IMG/VR virus record: IMGVR_UViG_3300035698_015258
Coordinates: 1 to 29,269 of that record
Strand: one strand, 5' to 3'
Length of the DNA: 29,269 bases
From: a virus
A model generated the notes under the pieces. It had not been told where the DNA came from. It saw nothing but the letters and a program-made list of their open reading frames with translations, and ran no database searches. The stretch's first letter is position 1, and each line of letters opens with the position of its first letter. A program made the position numbers and the translations under genes. This document shows, one piece after another, positions 18,563 to 26,400 of the stretch.

Positions 18563-19210
18563 CTACTGTAACGAAGTGGGCAGAAAGGACATTACATAAT
18601 CGTGAGTAATTCGTTTGACATACGGTATGCGGACAAGAGGGATATCATGTGCCTTCAGCCAATTTTTTTTCAATATATCTGTAATAATGACTGGAGTACA
18701 TCCAGCACGTTTGACAAGGTTATTGAAATAATGATTGGTCTCTTTATGCTGGAGCCCATCGCATTCTATAACAAGAGGGATGCTTGGTATGAAAATATCA
18801 ACCCTAAGATTGGCATTGGTTCTTGGATTAATAAGGCCATGAAAAGGGTGCTCAGAGATAACAGGTTTAGGAAACAGGTGTTTTGTGACAATAGCCGTAA
18901 TAGAAGTTTGGAACTTACTGCGCGGGATCGGGACGTTAGCGTCATCCAGAACTTTGGAGTATTTAACTCCATATTTCCTAAAAGTTTTGGAAGATACACC
19001 AGCGAGTTTGCACATACCTTGAAGTGTGATAGGGTCATTTCTGTTATATGCGGCTATAACAACATCGTATGCAATAGCATAAAGTTCTTCAAATGTTCTA
19101 CCTCTTTGAGCAAGGGTTTTGCAAGATTTGCTGCAAAATTTAAAATGATGTTTTTTAGATACTTTATACCCGATGTCAATTTTTTCACCGCAATATTCAC
19201 AATTATTCAT
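18563..19210 (-). CDS. Homing endonuclease (Vsr/EDxHD-like), antisense inside the intron
   Basis: 215 residues on the strand opposite the capsid gene. N-terminal four-cysteine zinc knuckle (C4, C7, C26, C30: NCEYCG...FCSKSCK), a helix-turn-helix-type middle (ITLQGMCKLAGVSSKTFRKY, 61-80), and a C-terminal PD-(D/E)XK/Vsr-related fold: NLRVDIFIPSIPLVIECDGL at 134-153 with D138, E149, D151 and H155 (EC-D-GLQH), then VIITDILKKNW and LVRIPY. This matches the EDxHD homing endonucleases such as I-Bth0305I. It probably cuts an intronless capsid gene so that the intron is copied in. Start at 19210 behind AAAGGATATTACT, with its own promoter at 19234-19263. Its last codons overlap the P5-type ribozyme hairpin. 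Confidence 0.85.
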   Translation of the reverse strand: MNNCEYCGEKIDIGYKVSKKHHFKFCSKSCKTLAQRGRTFEELYAIAYDVVIAAYNRNDPITLQGMCKLAGVSSKTFRKYGVKYSKVLDDANVPIPRSKFQTSITAIVTKHLFPKPVISEHPFHGLINPRTNANLRVDIFIPSIPLVIECDGLQHKETNHYFNNLVKRAGCTPVIITDILKKNWLKAHDIPLVRIPYVKRITHDYVMSFLPTSLQ

Positions 19211-19233
19211 AGTAATATCCTTTCTGAGAGCCT

Positions 19234-19263
19234 ATTATACCACAACGTAGTTCGTAAGAGCAA
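19234..19263 (-). promoter_or_regulatory. Extended -10 promoter for the antisense endonuclease
   Basis: Minus strand: TGGTATAAT (extended -10, hexamer at 19234-19239), 18-base spacer, -35 TTGCTC (19258-19263, first three bases match). Predicted RNA start near 19227, about 17 bases before the start codon at 19210, with the ribosome site AAAGGA in between. Confidence 0.65.
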
Positions 19264-19489
19264 GCGTGATGGTTTGAAAAATAATAGGATAAGATGGGCA
19301 ATCAGCAGCCAAGCGGCCTGCAAACAGGTCGAAGGTTCAGAGACTAGGAGGATTACCCTAAGTCAAAAGATATGGGGAAACTCCCACGAGCGCTGTGCGG
19401 CTTTAGTTTTATAAAGTTGAAGATATAGTCCGGTCTGCATGGAAACATGCAGGGGCCTCAGATAAAGAACTGAGGACGTAAACAAAACG

Positions 19490-20275
19490 GAACTCAAAAG
19501 TAAGGGAGATACGGTCCAAATCCGTACCATCCCGGACATCACGATCAATGACTATGTGATTGATCAGAACTTGACCTACGAACGCCCGACGCCGGGTGTG
19601 GTGGATCTTCTCATTGATAAAGGCAAGTATTACGCCATGAGCATCAATGATATTGAGAAACTTCAGTCTGACCTACCGTATGTCGATAAGTGGACCACCG
19701 ATGCTGGCCAACAGCTTGCAATCGCTATTGATTACGACATCCTTTCCAACGTCTATTCCAGCGCTAACGCTTCCAACCAGGGCGCAACGGCTGGTGCAGA
19801 CAGCGGCGATATCGACCTCGGAGCAACAGGTGCTCCGGAAGCTGTAGACAAGACCAACATCCTGGATTACATCGTGGACATGGGAACGGTTCTTGATGAA
19901 CAGAGCGTGCCCGACAATGCCAGGTGGGTTGTGTTTCCCCCCATCTTTTGCGGCATGATCAAAATGTCCGACCTTAAAGACGCGAGTCTTGCCGGGGACG
20001 GAACCAGTATTCTCCGTAATGGTCGTATTGGAATGATTGATACGTTCGAGATTTATAAATCTCGTCAGATTGCCACAACCACAGATGGCGTTGATACGGT
20101 TCATAACATCATCGCAGGCCATCCTTCCGCAATTACCTTTGCGAGCCAGATGACCAAAACTGAAACCCTGAAAAACCCGAATGACTTCGGGGACCTTATG
20201 AGAGGTCTTCAGGTGTATGGTTACGAAGTAATCAAGTCAGAAGCCTTGGTTTGGTTTTACGCCAAGAAAGCATAA
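19490..20275 (+). CDS. Major capsid protein, exon 2 (codons 46-306 plus stop)
   Basis: Begins GAA CTC AAA AGT (ELKSKGDTVQIRTIPDITIN) directly after the intron's last G and continues the coat-protein family sequence to the stop at 20275: YERPTPGVVDLLIDKGKYYA, VDKWTTDAGQQLAIAIDYDI, LDYIVDMGTVLDEQSVPDNA, ending GLQVYGYEVIKSEALVWFYA. Joined to exon 1 it gives 306 residues, a usual size for this HK97-fold-type phage coat family. The only in-frame start inside exon 2 near its beginning is GTG 19556, with no ribosome site and cutting off conserved residues, so splicing is needed for a full protein. It assembles the capsid shell with the scaffold upstream. Confidence 0.92.
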   Translation, partial: ELKSKGDTVQIRTIPDITINDYVIDQNLTYERPTPGVVDLLIDKGKYYAMSINDIEKLQSDLPYVDKWTTDAGQQLAIAIDYDILSNVYSSANASNQGATAGADSGDIDLGATGAPEAVDKTNILDYIVDMGTVLDEQSVPDNARWVVFPPIFCGMIKMSDLKDASLAGDGTSILRNGRIGMIDTFEIYKSRQIATTTDGVDTVHNIIAGHPSAITFASQMTKTETLKNPNDFGDLMRGLQVYGYEVIKSEALVWFYAKKA

Positions 20276-20288
20276 GGGGGACTGAGAT

Positions 20289-20732
20289 ATGGGAACCTAT
20301 GATTATGCGATAGGAGGAACCACTCCAAAGTGGGATGATGTCGGTACGTTGATTAAGCTCCAAAGAATCATGAACGTGCCTAAAATCATTGCCTCGAATG
20401 CCACACTTACTACCGCTGCAAAGATTGCGTCAGGCGATATCATTCAGGCCATTAACGTACCGGCGGGGTTTGTTGTCCTGCATGTTGGGTACGATGTTTC
20501 TACCGTGTCTACTGCCGGTACGACATGCAGCATTGGCCTTGGAGCTGGAACCGAGGTTGTTGCCGCTCTGGATCTTGCGACTGAAGCGTACAGTGTCATT
20601 GCGAATACCGCTGACTGGGGGTGGGATTATACCAGCCAGTTGTTTTCCGCAGATGACACCATTGATGTTGCTTACCTTGCTGATGAAACTATTGGCGAGT
20701 TCACACTGACGGTGACAGGCTATCAACTGTAA
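20289..20732 (+). CDS. Virion protein paralogue 1 (likely decoration/head protein)
   Basis: 147 residues, beginning MGTYDYAIGGTTPKWDDVGT. About two thirds identical by eye, and equal in length, to the next gene. Both are beta-rich, with IIQAINVPAGFV, GWDxTSxLF and a C-terminal EFTLTVTGYQL / QFTLTVVGYQL. Directly after the major capsid gene, where decoration or head-stabilising proteins are often encoded. ATG 20289 follows AAGGGGGACTGAGAT. A tandem duplication followed by divergence is clear; the function is inferred from place. Confidence 0.72.
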   Translation: MGTYDYAIGGTTPKWDDVGTLIKLQRIMNVPKIIASNATLTTAAKIASGDIIQAINVPAGFVVLHVGYDVSTVSTAGTTCSIGLGAGTEVVAALDLATEAYSVIANTADWGWDYTSQLFSADDTIDVAYLADETIGEFTLTVTGYQL

Positions 20733-20745
20733 ACCTAAAAACTGG

Positions 20746-20769
20746 GCCGGGGAGAATTATTCCCCCGGC
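20746..20769 (+). other. Intergenic hairpin between paralogues
   Basis: GCCGGGG (20746-20752) / CCCCGGC (20763-20769), followed by TTTC only. Probably an mRNA-processing or partial stop element. A similar hairpin follows paralogue 2 at 21247-21264. Confidence 0.5.
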
Positions 20770-20787
20770 TTTCAGGAGGGATAAAAT

Positions 20788-21231
20788 ATGGGAACCTATG
20801 ATTATGCAATAGGCAACACTTCCCCGAAATGGGACGATGTTGGGAGGCTGATTAAGCTCCAGAGAATCATGAACGCACCGGCCATCATTGCGTCGAGTGC
20901 AACTCTCGTTACTGCGGCTAAGATTACTGCGGCTGACATTATCCAGGCGATAAACGTACCTGCCGGGTTTGTGCTCCTACATGCTGGGATGTATGTCTCC
21001 ACAGCGGCTACTGCTGGTAATACCGCAGACATTGGTCTTAATGGAGGGCAGGAGATTGATGCTGCGTTCGACATTGTGACGACCGGGTACACTGTCATCG
21101 AGAAAGACGCAACCTGGGGGTGGGATAATACCTCAAAACTGTTTACGGCGGCTGACACCATTGATGTCCAGTATATTGCCGATGAAGTTATTGGACAATT
21201 CACTCTTACGGTGGTCGGTTATCAACTGTAA
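20788..21231 (+). CDS. Virion protein paralogue 2 (likely decoration/head protein)
   Basis: 147 residues, beginning MGTYDYAIGNTSPKWDDVGR, aligned without gaps to the gene just upstream. The first 30 residues, the INVPAGFV core and the last 12 are most alike; the region 68-100 differs most (MYVSTAATAGNTADIGLNGG here), which might be an exposed face. Ribosome site CAGGAGGGATAAAAT. Two versions could form a mixed layer or let the particle vary its surface; both are inference. Confidence 0.72.
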   Translation: MGTYDYAIGNTSPKWDDVGRLIKLQRIMNAPAIIASSATLVTAAKITAADIIQAINVPAGFVLLHAGMYVSTAATAGNTADIGLNGGQEIDAAFDIVTTGYTVIEKDATWGWDNTSKLFTAADTIDVQYIADEVIGQFTLTVVGYQL

Positions 21232-21246
21232 CATTTAACCTAAGCT

Positions 21247-21264
21247 GGGGAGCTTAACGCTCCC
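21247..21264 (+). other. Intergenic hairpin after paralogue 2
   Basis: GGGAGC (21248-21253) / GCTCCC (21259-21264) around TTAAC. No T-run of note. Same position relative to its gene as the hairpin at 20746-20769. Confidence 0.5.
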
Positions 21265-21283
21265 AGGCTTTGAGGAAAGAAAA

Positions 21284-21595
21284 ATGCAAAAAGGGGCAAT
21301 CCTTCGTAGAGGACAAAGATATCTGAGACGAGCAAGGGACGGGTACATTTATCCATACACGGAAGCCCTGGCCAAACAAAGCCAGATGGTTGAGTTTTTT
21401 CCGTTCGATGAAGAGCCTCCGGCTGAAGTTGTCGAGATTAAGCGTGTGGAAGATGGCCTTGAGAAAAAACTTGACCTGATGACAAAACGTGAAATCAACA
21501 AATTTGCAGGGCTTGAGAAGTCTGATAAAGAGCTTCGGCTCACCAGCAAACCAAATATGGTCATCCAAGCTCTTGATAAGCTGACCTGGAGGTAA
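21284..21595 (+). CDS. Hypothetical virion-region protein, 103 residues
   Basis: Begins MQKGAILRRGQRYLRRARDG: basic N-terminus, then an acidic, proline-containing middle (FFPFDEEPPAEVVEIKRVED) and a helical C-terminus with MTKREINKFAGLEKSDKELR. Ribosome site TTGAGGAAAG. Between capsid-associated proteins and the first adaptor, so a head-completion role is possible. The C-terminal half resembles a short helical DNA- or protein-binding piece, not further assignable. Confidence 0.62.
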   Translation: MQKGAILRRGQRYLRRARDGYIYPYTEALAKQSQMVEFFPFDEEPPAEVVEIKRVEDGLEKKLDLMTKREINKFAGLEKSDKELRLTSKPNMVIQALDKLTWR

Positions 21596-21597
21596 TT

Positions 21598-22284
21598 ATG
21601 CCAACAATAGTGGGTTCGTCAATATTGGATCGCGCCTCTATTATTTTACAGGATACGACCAACATCCGGTGGCCTTCCGACGAACTGCTGGGTTGGCTGA
21701 ATGATGGACAGCGTGAGATTGTTAAAAACAAACCTGATGCCTATGCGAAATCGCTAGCTATGGTTCTTACTGCATCTGAGACAAAGCAGTCCATCCCTTC
21801 TGATGGTATCATGCTGCTTGATGTTGTCAGGAACATGGGGACTGGCGCGACACCTGGGAGAGCGATAACGCGGACTGAAAGATATATCCTTGACGGGCAG
21901 AGGCCAAATTGGAACACGGAAATAGGGTCTTCAGTGGTAAAGCACTATATGTTCGATGAGCGGAACCCAAAGGTTTTTTATGTGTATCCACCTCAAGCGG
22001 TTTCACCCGGATATGTTGAGATAGTTTATTCAGCGGCACCGGCGGACCTTGCTTCAAGCGCATCAACGCTTACGCTGGATGATATTTACGCCTCGGCCTT
22101 GTTGGATTACGTCCTTTACCGTGCCTACAGCAAAGACGCTGATATTGCGCCTTCCGCACCCCAAAGGGCTGTTGGGCATTACGGAGCGTTTATGCGGTCG
22201 ATTGGTTCTCAGGAACAGGCCGAATCCAGGTACGACCCGAATATGCCGAAACCGGCTGAGGCACCTGGGGTTCATAGGGGTTAA
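21598..22284 (+). CDS. Phage adaptor protein (head-tail, DUF6682-like)
   Basis: 228 residues. Pattern of the adaptor that joins the portal to the tail in short-tailed phages: SSILDRASIILQDTTNIRWP, then ELLGWLNDGQREIVKNKPDA (helices), a beta part with SIPSDGIMLLDVVRNMG, VKHYMFDERNPKVFYVYPPQ and EIVYSAAPADL, and a C-terminal helical bundle DIYASALLDYVLYRAYSKDA. The R-WP-s-ELLGWLNDGQREI opening is characteristic. ATG 21598 follows TGGAGGTAATT. The second connector-like protein and the nozzle follow, giving the usual portal-adaptor-nozzle series. Confidence 0.8.
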   Translation: MPTIVGSSILDRASIILQDTTNIRWPSDELLGWLNDGQREIVKNKPDAYAKSLAMVLTASETKQSIPSDGIMLLDVVRNMGTGATPGRAITRTERYILDGQRPNWNTEIGSSVVKHYMFDERNPKVFYVYPPQAVSPGYVEIVYSAAPADLASSASTLTLDDIYASALLDYVLYRAYSKDADIAPSAPQRAVGHYGAFMRSIGSQEQAESRYDPNMPKPAEAPGVHRG

Positions 22285-22287
22285 AAC

Positions 22288-22989
22288 ATGAATGTTTCAA
22301 TAGATAATTTTGTTGATAATGTGAGAGCTGATGTCCCCGGGTGCCCTGACCCTGCGATAGAAAACGCTTTCAGGGATGCTATTGTGGAGTTTTGCCATAA
22401 GACTTGGATACTTCAGAGGGAATTTGTTTACAACTCAACCGTTACAGACGCATACGATGAGCTTTCAGACGCGCCGTATCTCGAATTTGATGGCGTACGG
22501 CCAATAGTCCCCGATGTTGCCATGCGTCCTGTCGTTGTCCTGGGGGTGTTTGTGACCAAAGCTGAGGATGAGGATTATGTGCCTTTGACACTTATGCCTA
22601 AGCAAAAGGTAGCAAAAAGGCCACACGCTTATTGGGAATCCCAAACAACAACTGGCCTTCCGACCAATTATTTTGCAGTGGCAACTGATGCTATCAGGGT
22701 TTATCCAGTCCCGTCTATCGATTATTATCTCATTCTCAGGGCTGCATTCAAGCCAAAACCGTTGGCGACGGAATTTGACGAGAACCTTTATGACGATTGG
22801 CTTGAAGAAATCTCAAGCGGCGCGAAAAGCAGGTTATTTGAAATGCCGAGCAAACCATGGACGGATTATAATGTAGCGGCTTACGAAAAGATTAAGTTCA
22901 AAACCGGCATCGGAAGGGCGAGAATAATGGTCAATAACTCTTTTGGTAATCCAGGTTTATCGGTGATAACAAGAAGTTTTACTTTATAG
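22288..22989 (+). CDS. Tail tubular protein A/gatekeeper-like connector
   Basis: 233 residues, three bases after the adaptor. Begins MNVSIDNFVDNVRADVPGCP; continues IENAFRDAIVEFCHKTWILQ, a beta-rich middle (VAMRPVVVLGVFVTKAEDED) and a C-terminal WLEEISSGAKSRLFEMPSKP helix region. Similar in build to the preceding gene (helix-strand-helix), as in T7 gp11-type proteins, and lies directly before the large nozzle-like gene. The assignment rests on layout and order, so a second adaptor copy is the alternative. The next gene starts with the GAGGTGACG ribosome site. Confidence 0.65.
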   Translation: MNVSIDNFVDNVRADVPGCPDPAIENAFRDAIVEFCHKTWILQREFVYNSTVTDAYDELSDAPYLEFDGVRPIVPDVAMRPVVVLGVFVTKAEDEDYVPLTLMPKQKVAKRPHAYWESQTTTGLPTNYFAVATDAIRVYPVPSIDYYLILRAAFKPKPLATEFDENLYDDWLEEISSGAKSRLFEMPSKPWTDYNVAAYEKIKFKTGIGRARIMVNNSFGNPGLSVITRSFTL

Positions 22990-22999
22990 AGGTGACGAG

Positions 23000-23494
23000 A
23001 TGACACTTGTAGCAGGTTCTGAAATAGCTGCTGATACAATCGTTATGCGTGAATTAAAGGGATCTCCACTCAGCACTGCTGATTTTGATTGGGATCTTGA
23101 AACTCTTATGGGCGGAGTTAATACCGTCGCTGCTGGTTTAGCAGCGTTAGGTGAAGTTACCAGTTACTCAATGACAGGTGGGCAAACAATTTTAACGGTT
23201 GGGGCGGAGCTGAAGGCATCGAACCTGGAGGTGGTTTTTTTGGGAGCACTAGGTGCTGAAGAGCTGCAACGTATAAATGGCGCAGGCAGTGGTAACATTA
23301 AGGTCTTTATAGCCACGGGTGACAACCTAACGATAGTAAGGAACGATTCTTACATAAAAACGAAAAACCCTCTAGCGAATCCGAATTTCGATATGAATAC
23401 TGGGGATGTCATTGCTCTTGTCAATAATGGAGGGGTTTACGGTACGGCCGCCAACGGGTCATGGATTGAAATATTTAGAGCGCTTCAGGTGTAA
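23000..23494 (+). CDS. Putative virion protein, 164 residues
   Basis: Begins MTLVAGSEIAADTIVMRELK; Gly/Ala/Thr/Asn-rich and beta-type (YSMTGGQTILTVGAELKASN, DNLTIVRNDSYIKTKNPLAN), ending NGSWIEIFRALQV. The composition resembles small fibre or tail-tip domains. Placed between connector and nozzle. The ribosome site GAGGTGACG is the only one of this exact type outside the replication operon. No family recognised. Confidence 0.55.
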   Translation: MTLVAGSEIAADTIVMRELKGSPLSTADFDWDLETLMGGVNTVAAGLAALGEVTSYSMTGGQTILTVGAELKASNLEVVFLGALGAEELQRINGAGSGNIKVFIATGDNLTIVRNDSYIKTKNPLANPNFDMNTGDVIALVNNGGVYGTAANGSWIEIFRALQV

Positions 23495-23496
23495 GA

Positions 23497-26400
23497 ATGC
23501 CAGCGATAAAAATATCTGATTTTAAGGGAAAGTCCCCCAGGTCTTCAGAAAAGCTATTGCCGGAGGATTTCGCTCAGACGGCCAATAATTGTGGCCTTTT
23601 GAGAGGGAAAATAAGCGCTGTCAAAGACTTTGAATCAGAAGCCCAAACCGGCAACCTGATAACCGACCCCGTTACGATTTACAAGTTTGAAGACGACTGG
23701 ATGAGTTGGGACGTAGATACGGATGTTGTTAGAACCCCATTAGGGACGACTACCCCAAGAATCTATATGTCCAACGGTGCGGCGTACCCGAAGCAGTCCA
23801 GTATTCGTATGGCTACCCTGGTGGGGGCGTATTTCACAATAAACGCGCCGCACGATGCCGCTCCCGGGACCAGCTTCCAAATCGAATATTATGTTTACAT
23901 CACAGTGGATGGGGTTGGGCTTATTGGGAACCTTGACTATGATGTGACTAAGACGGTAATCACAGCCGCTATCCTTAGCACTGATACCGACATATTGGCT
24001 GCTGGTAAGATCGCCACTGCTATTAACGCCTTTGGGGATTTCGGGGCTGTGAATGGCGGTACTAATGTGGTCACTGTTACCAACGCGAATATTGGGAATT
24101 GCGTACCACCAATTTCTGAGGACTGTGGCTTCACAGCTTCAACAACCACACTGGGTGCCTTGGCCGTAGCTCAAATAACCACCATTACCGTTAATGAAGG
24201 CCCTGACCCGACATCGGGCGCAGGATACCCGAGGCTGACCTGGAGGTTGGGGGTCCCTGCCCCAGACGAGGCTCTGGAGCTGACGCTTGCTGGAGAGGGC
24301 GACGGTTATACCGTTAAATCAACGAATTGGGTTTACACCTATGTCACGGCATGGGGAGAAGAGTCAAAGCCGTCCCCTGCTACCACTACGGTCGATATAG
24401 AGGGTATTCCGCAGAAAACCCAAGTTGTATGTGAAGAAACGGACATGCTTGAAACGAATGCTGGGGTAGGGAAATATTTTACTTTCAGCACGTTCATAAC
24501 AAACTATTTTTGTTGGTACTCCATTGATAATAATGGCACGCTCCCCGCTCCCGGTGGCGGTAGGACAGGGATTGAAGTTGAGCTTTTGGGTCTCGACAAC
24601 CCTGACCAGATCGCGGATAAAATAGCTGAGGCTATAAACACGGCGATTGGCGCTGAGGGATCGGCAACCGCAGACGGTAAATTGGTTACAATTACCAATG
24701 CGGACCATGGCGGCGTTACCGATATTGCAGAGGTTGATAGTGACTTTATTCTAGCCACGTCGCAGGAAGGGACAGCCCTTTTACCGGAGATATCCACCGT
24801 CAACACAGAAAGGCTGATCCACGGCTCGTATTTCGTCGTAAACTCTACCACAGACAGTTATTATGTCTGGTATCAAATTGCTTCCGTACCCTCACTAATT
24901 ATAGATTTCACTACGGAAACGATACTCTCCGGTGATTGGTTCTATTTTTATCTACGGTATAATTTGTTGAACCCAGAGATATATGTAACAGGGACCGAAG
25001 AGAGGAAGATTGTTGTATATTTTGCACAAAAAGCGACAGAAGAATGGAAAAGCACCGAAGTTTACGTTGTAGACGACCTTGTTTGGCATTATGACAAAGA
25101 CGGTGTTGAAACTGTATATAAATGCCTGGTTGGAACGACTTTCCCCTCTTTTCCACCATGGATGTCGATTGTCTTATGGGAACCAAGCCCTGGGGAACCA
25201 GACGTATCTGACGCATACAAATCTATAAGAGCAGATTATGATCTAGGAGACATCGGTGATCCCGGACTCATGGCGAAAAATGCGTATGATGCAATGGTGA
25301 ATTCATCGACCGGACTTCTTGATGTGGCGACGTTCGAGCTAGATGACGTTGTTGATGACAGCGTAACTATAACTGGATTAGTAGAGGGGGAAACAAGCCT
25401 CCCTGATAACGGAACACTTAGCCCCACGCTTGAATTTACACCCGCCTATGGCAGCTCTGTTTCAGATGACCCAGGAGTACCTGGGAAAACTGGGGTTGAG
25501 GTGAACATTATTGTTACTGATAGCGCTGAAAAAATAGCCGAAAGGACTGCCGAAGCGATTAATGACCAGGACGCCTTTTCATGTTCAAAGCCCTACAGTG
25601 ACACCATTGTAATCGTTAATGACCGTGGTGGGATCACAGAAGACGCTGAAGACGGGAACACCGGGTTTGCGATCACAGAACTTCAAGCGGGGGGCGTTCA
25701 AACTGCATCCTTTGTTATGCCTGCTGTCCCCGCCGCTAACGATGATGTCAATATCAGCCATGTGAGGCTTTATCGGTTGGTCACAGCGGATAACGGTAGC
25801 ACGGATTATCAATATGTTCCCCCTTACGCTCCGTATGATGAGGAAACGGTTTACGCGATAGGGGATTATCTGAGTTACAACGGATATGGTTATTATTGTT
25901 TCATAGTCCCGGTTGCCGGGGTTTTGCCAACGGACGATACGAAATTTTCAAAATTAGACACGCTCGATTTGCCACTTGATGTCGCGCTTCTTGTTGGGAT
26001 TGAAGATGGGCATCCTTACGACGACACCCTTGCTGAGATCCTACCCACTGAAGAATGGGACATGCCCCCGGATGACCTGCATGGCTTAACCCTGTTCGAT
26101 AATGGGATCATGGCGGGGTTTTCAAAGAATACCGTTTACATTACCGAGCCCCTTCATCCCTATGCTTTCCCGGACATTTACTCGTTGCTGTTCCCGGAGA
26201 CTATCGTTGGTCTTGGGTATATGCCTGGTACAATAATTGTGCTGACTGAAGGCGCACCACAGGGCATCATAGGCAACGACCCAACAACATTAAGCCAGAC
26301 CCCATTCCCCTATCCCCAACCCTGTGTCTCGAAAAGGGGCATCACCATGACTGAAAATGGGGTTATCTATCCGTGCCCGGACGGTCTTTTCATGATATCC

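Larger units (their letters stand above)
18515..19489 (+). ncRNA. Group I self-splicing intron in the major capsid gene
   Basis: 975 bases. P1: exon end GAGGGU (18509-18514) pairs with GCUCUC (18525-18530), giving the U-G wobble at the splice site. Conserved core segments in order: P, AATTGCTGGGA from 18544; P5-type hairpin CTGCCTACT/AGTGGGCAG (18559-18583); Q, AATCAGCAGCCAAGC (19300-19314); R, GTTCAGAGACTAGGAGG (19335-19351); S, AAGATATAGTCC (19420-19431). 3' hairpins follow: GCATG-GAAA-CATGC (from 19436) and CCTCAG/CTGAGG (19456-19475). The last base is G (19489), as required. About 690 bases between P5 and Q hold an endonuclease gene on the other strand. Splicing restores the capsid frame exactly. 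Exact subgroup not assigned. Confidence 0.93.

Noticed and set aside
18602-19414. Long plus-strand ORF (270 codons) within the intron
   Set aside because: It runs antisense to the endonuclease gene and across the Q and R ribozyme segments; it has no ribosome site and no recognisable motif, while the minus-strand frame shows a clear nuclease.
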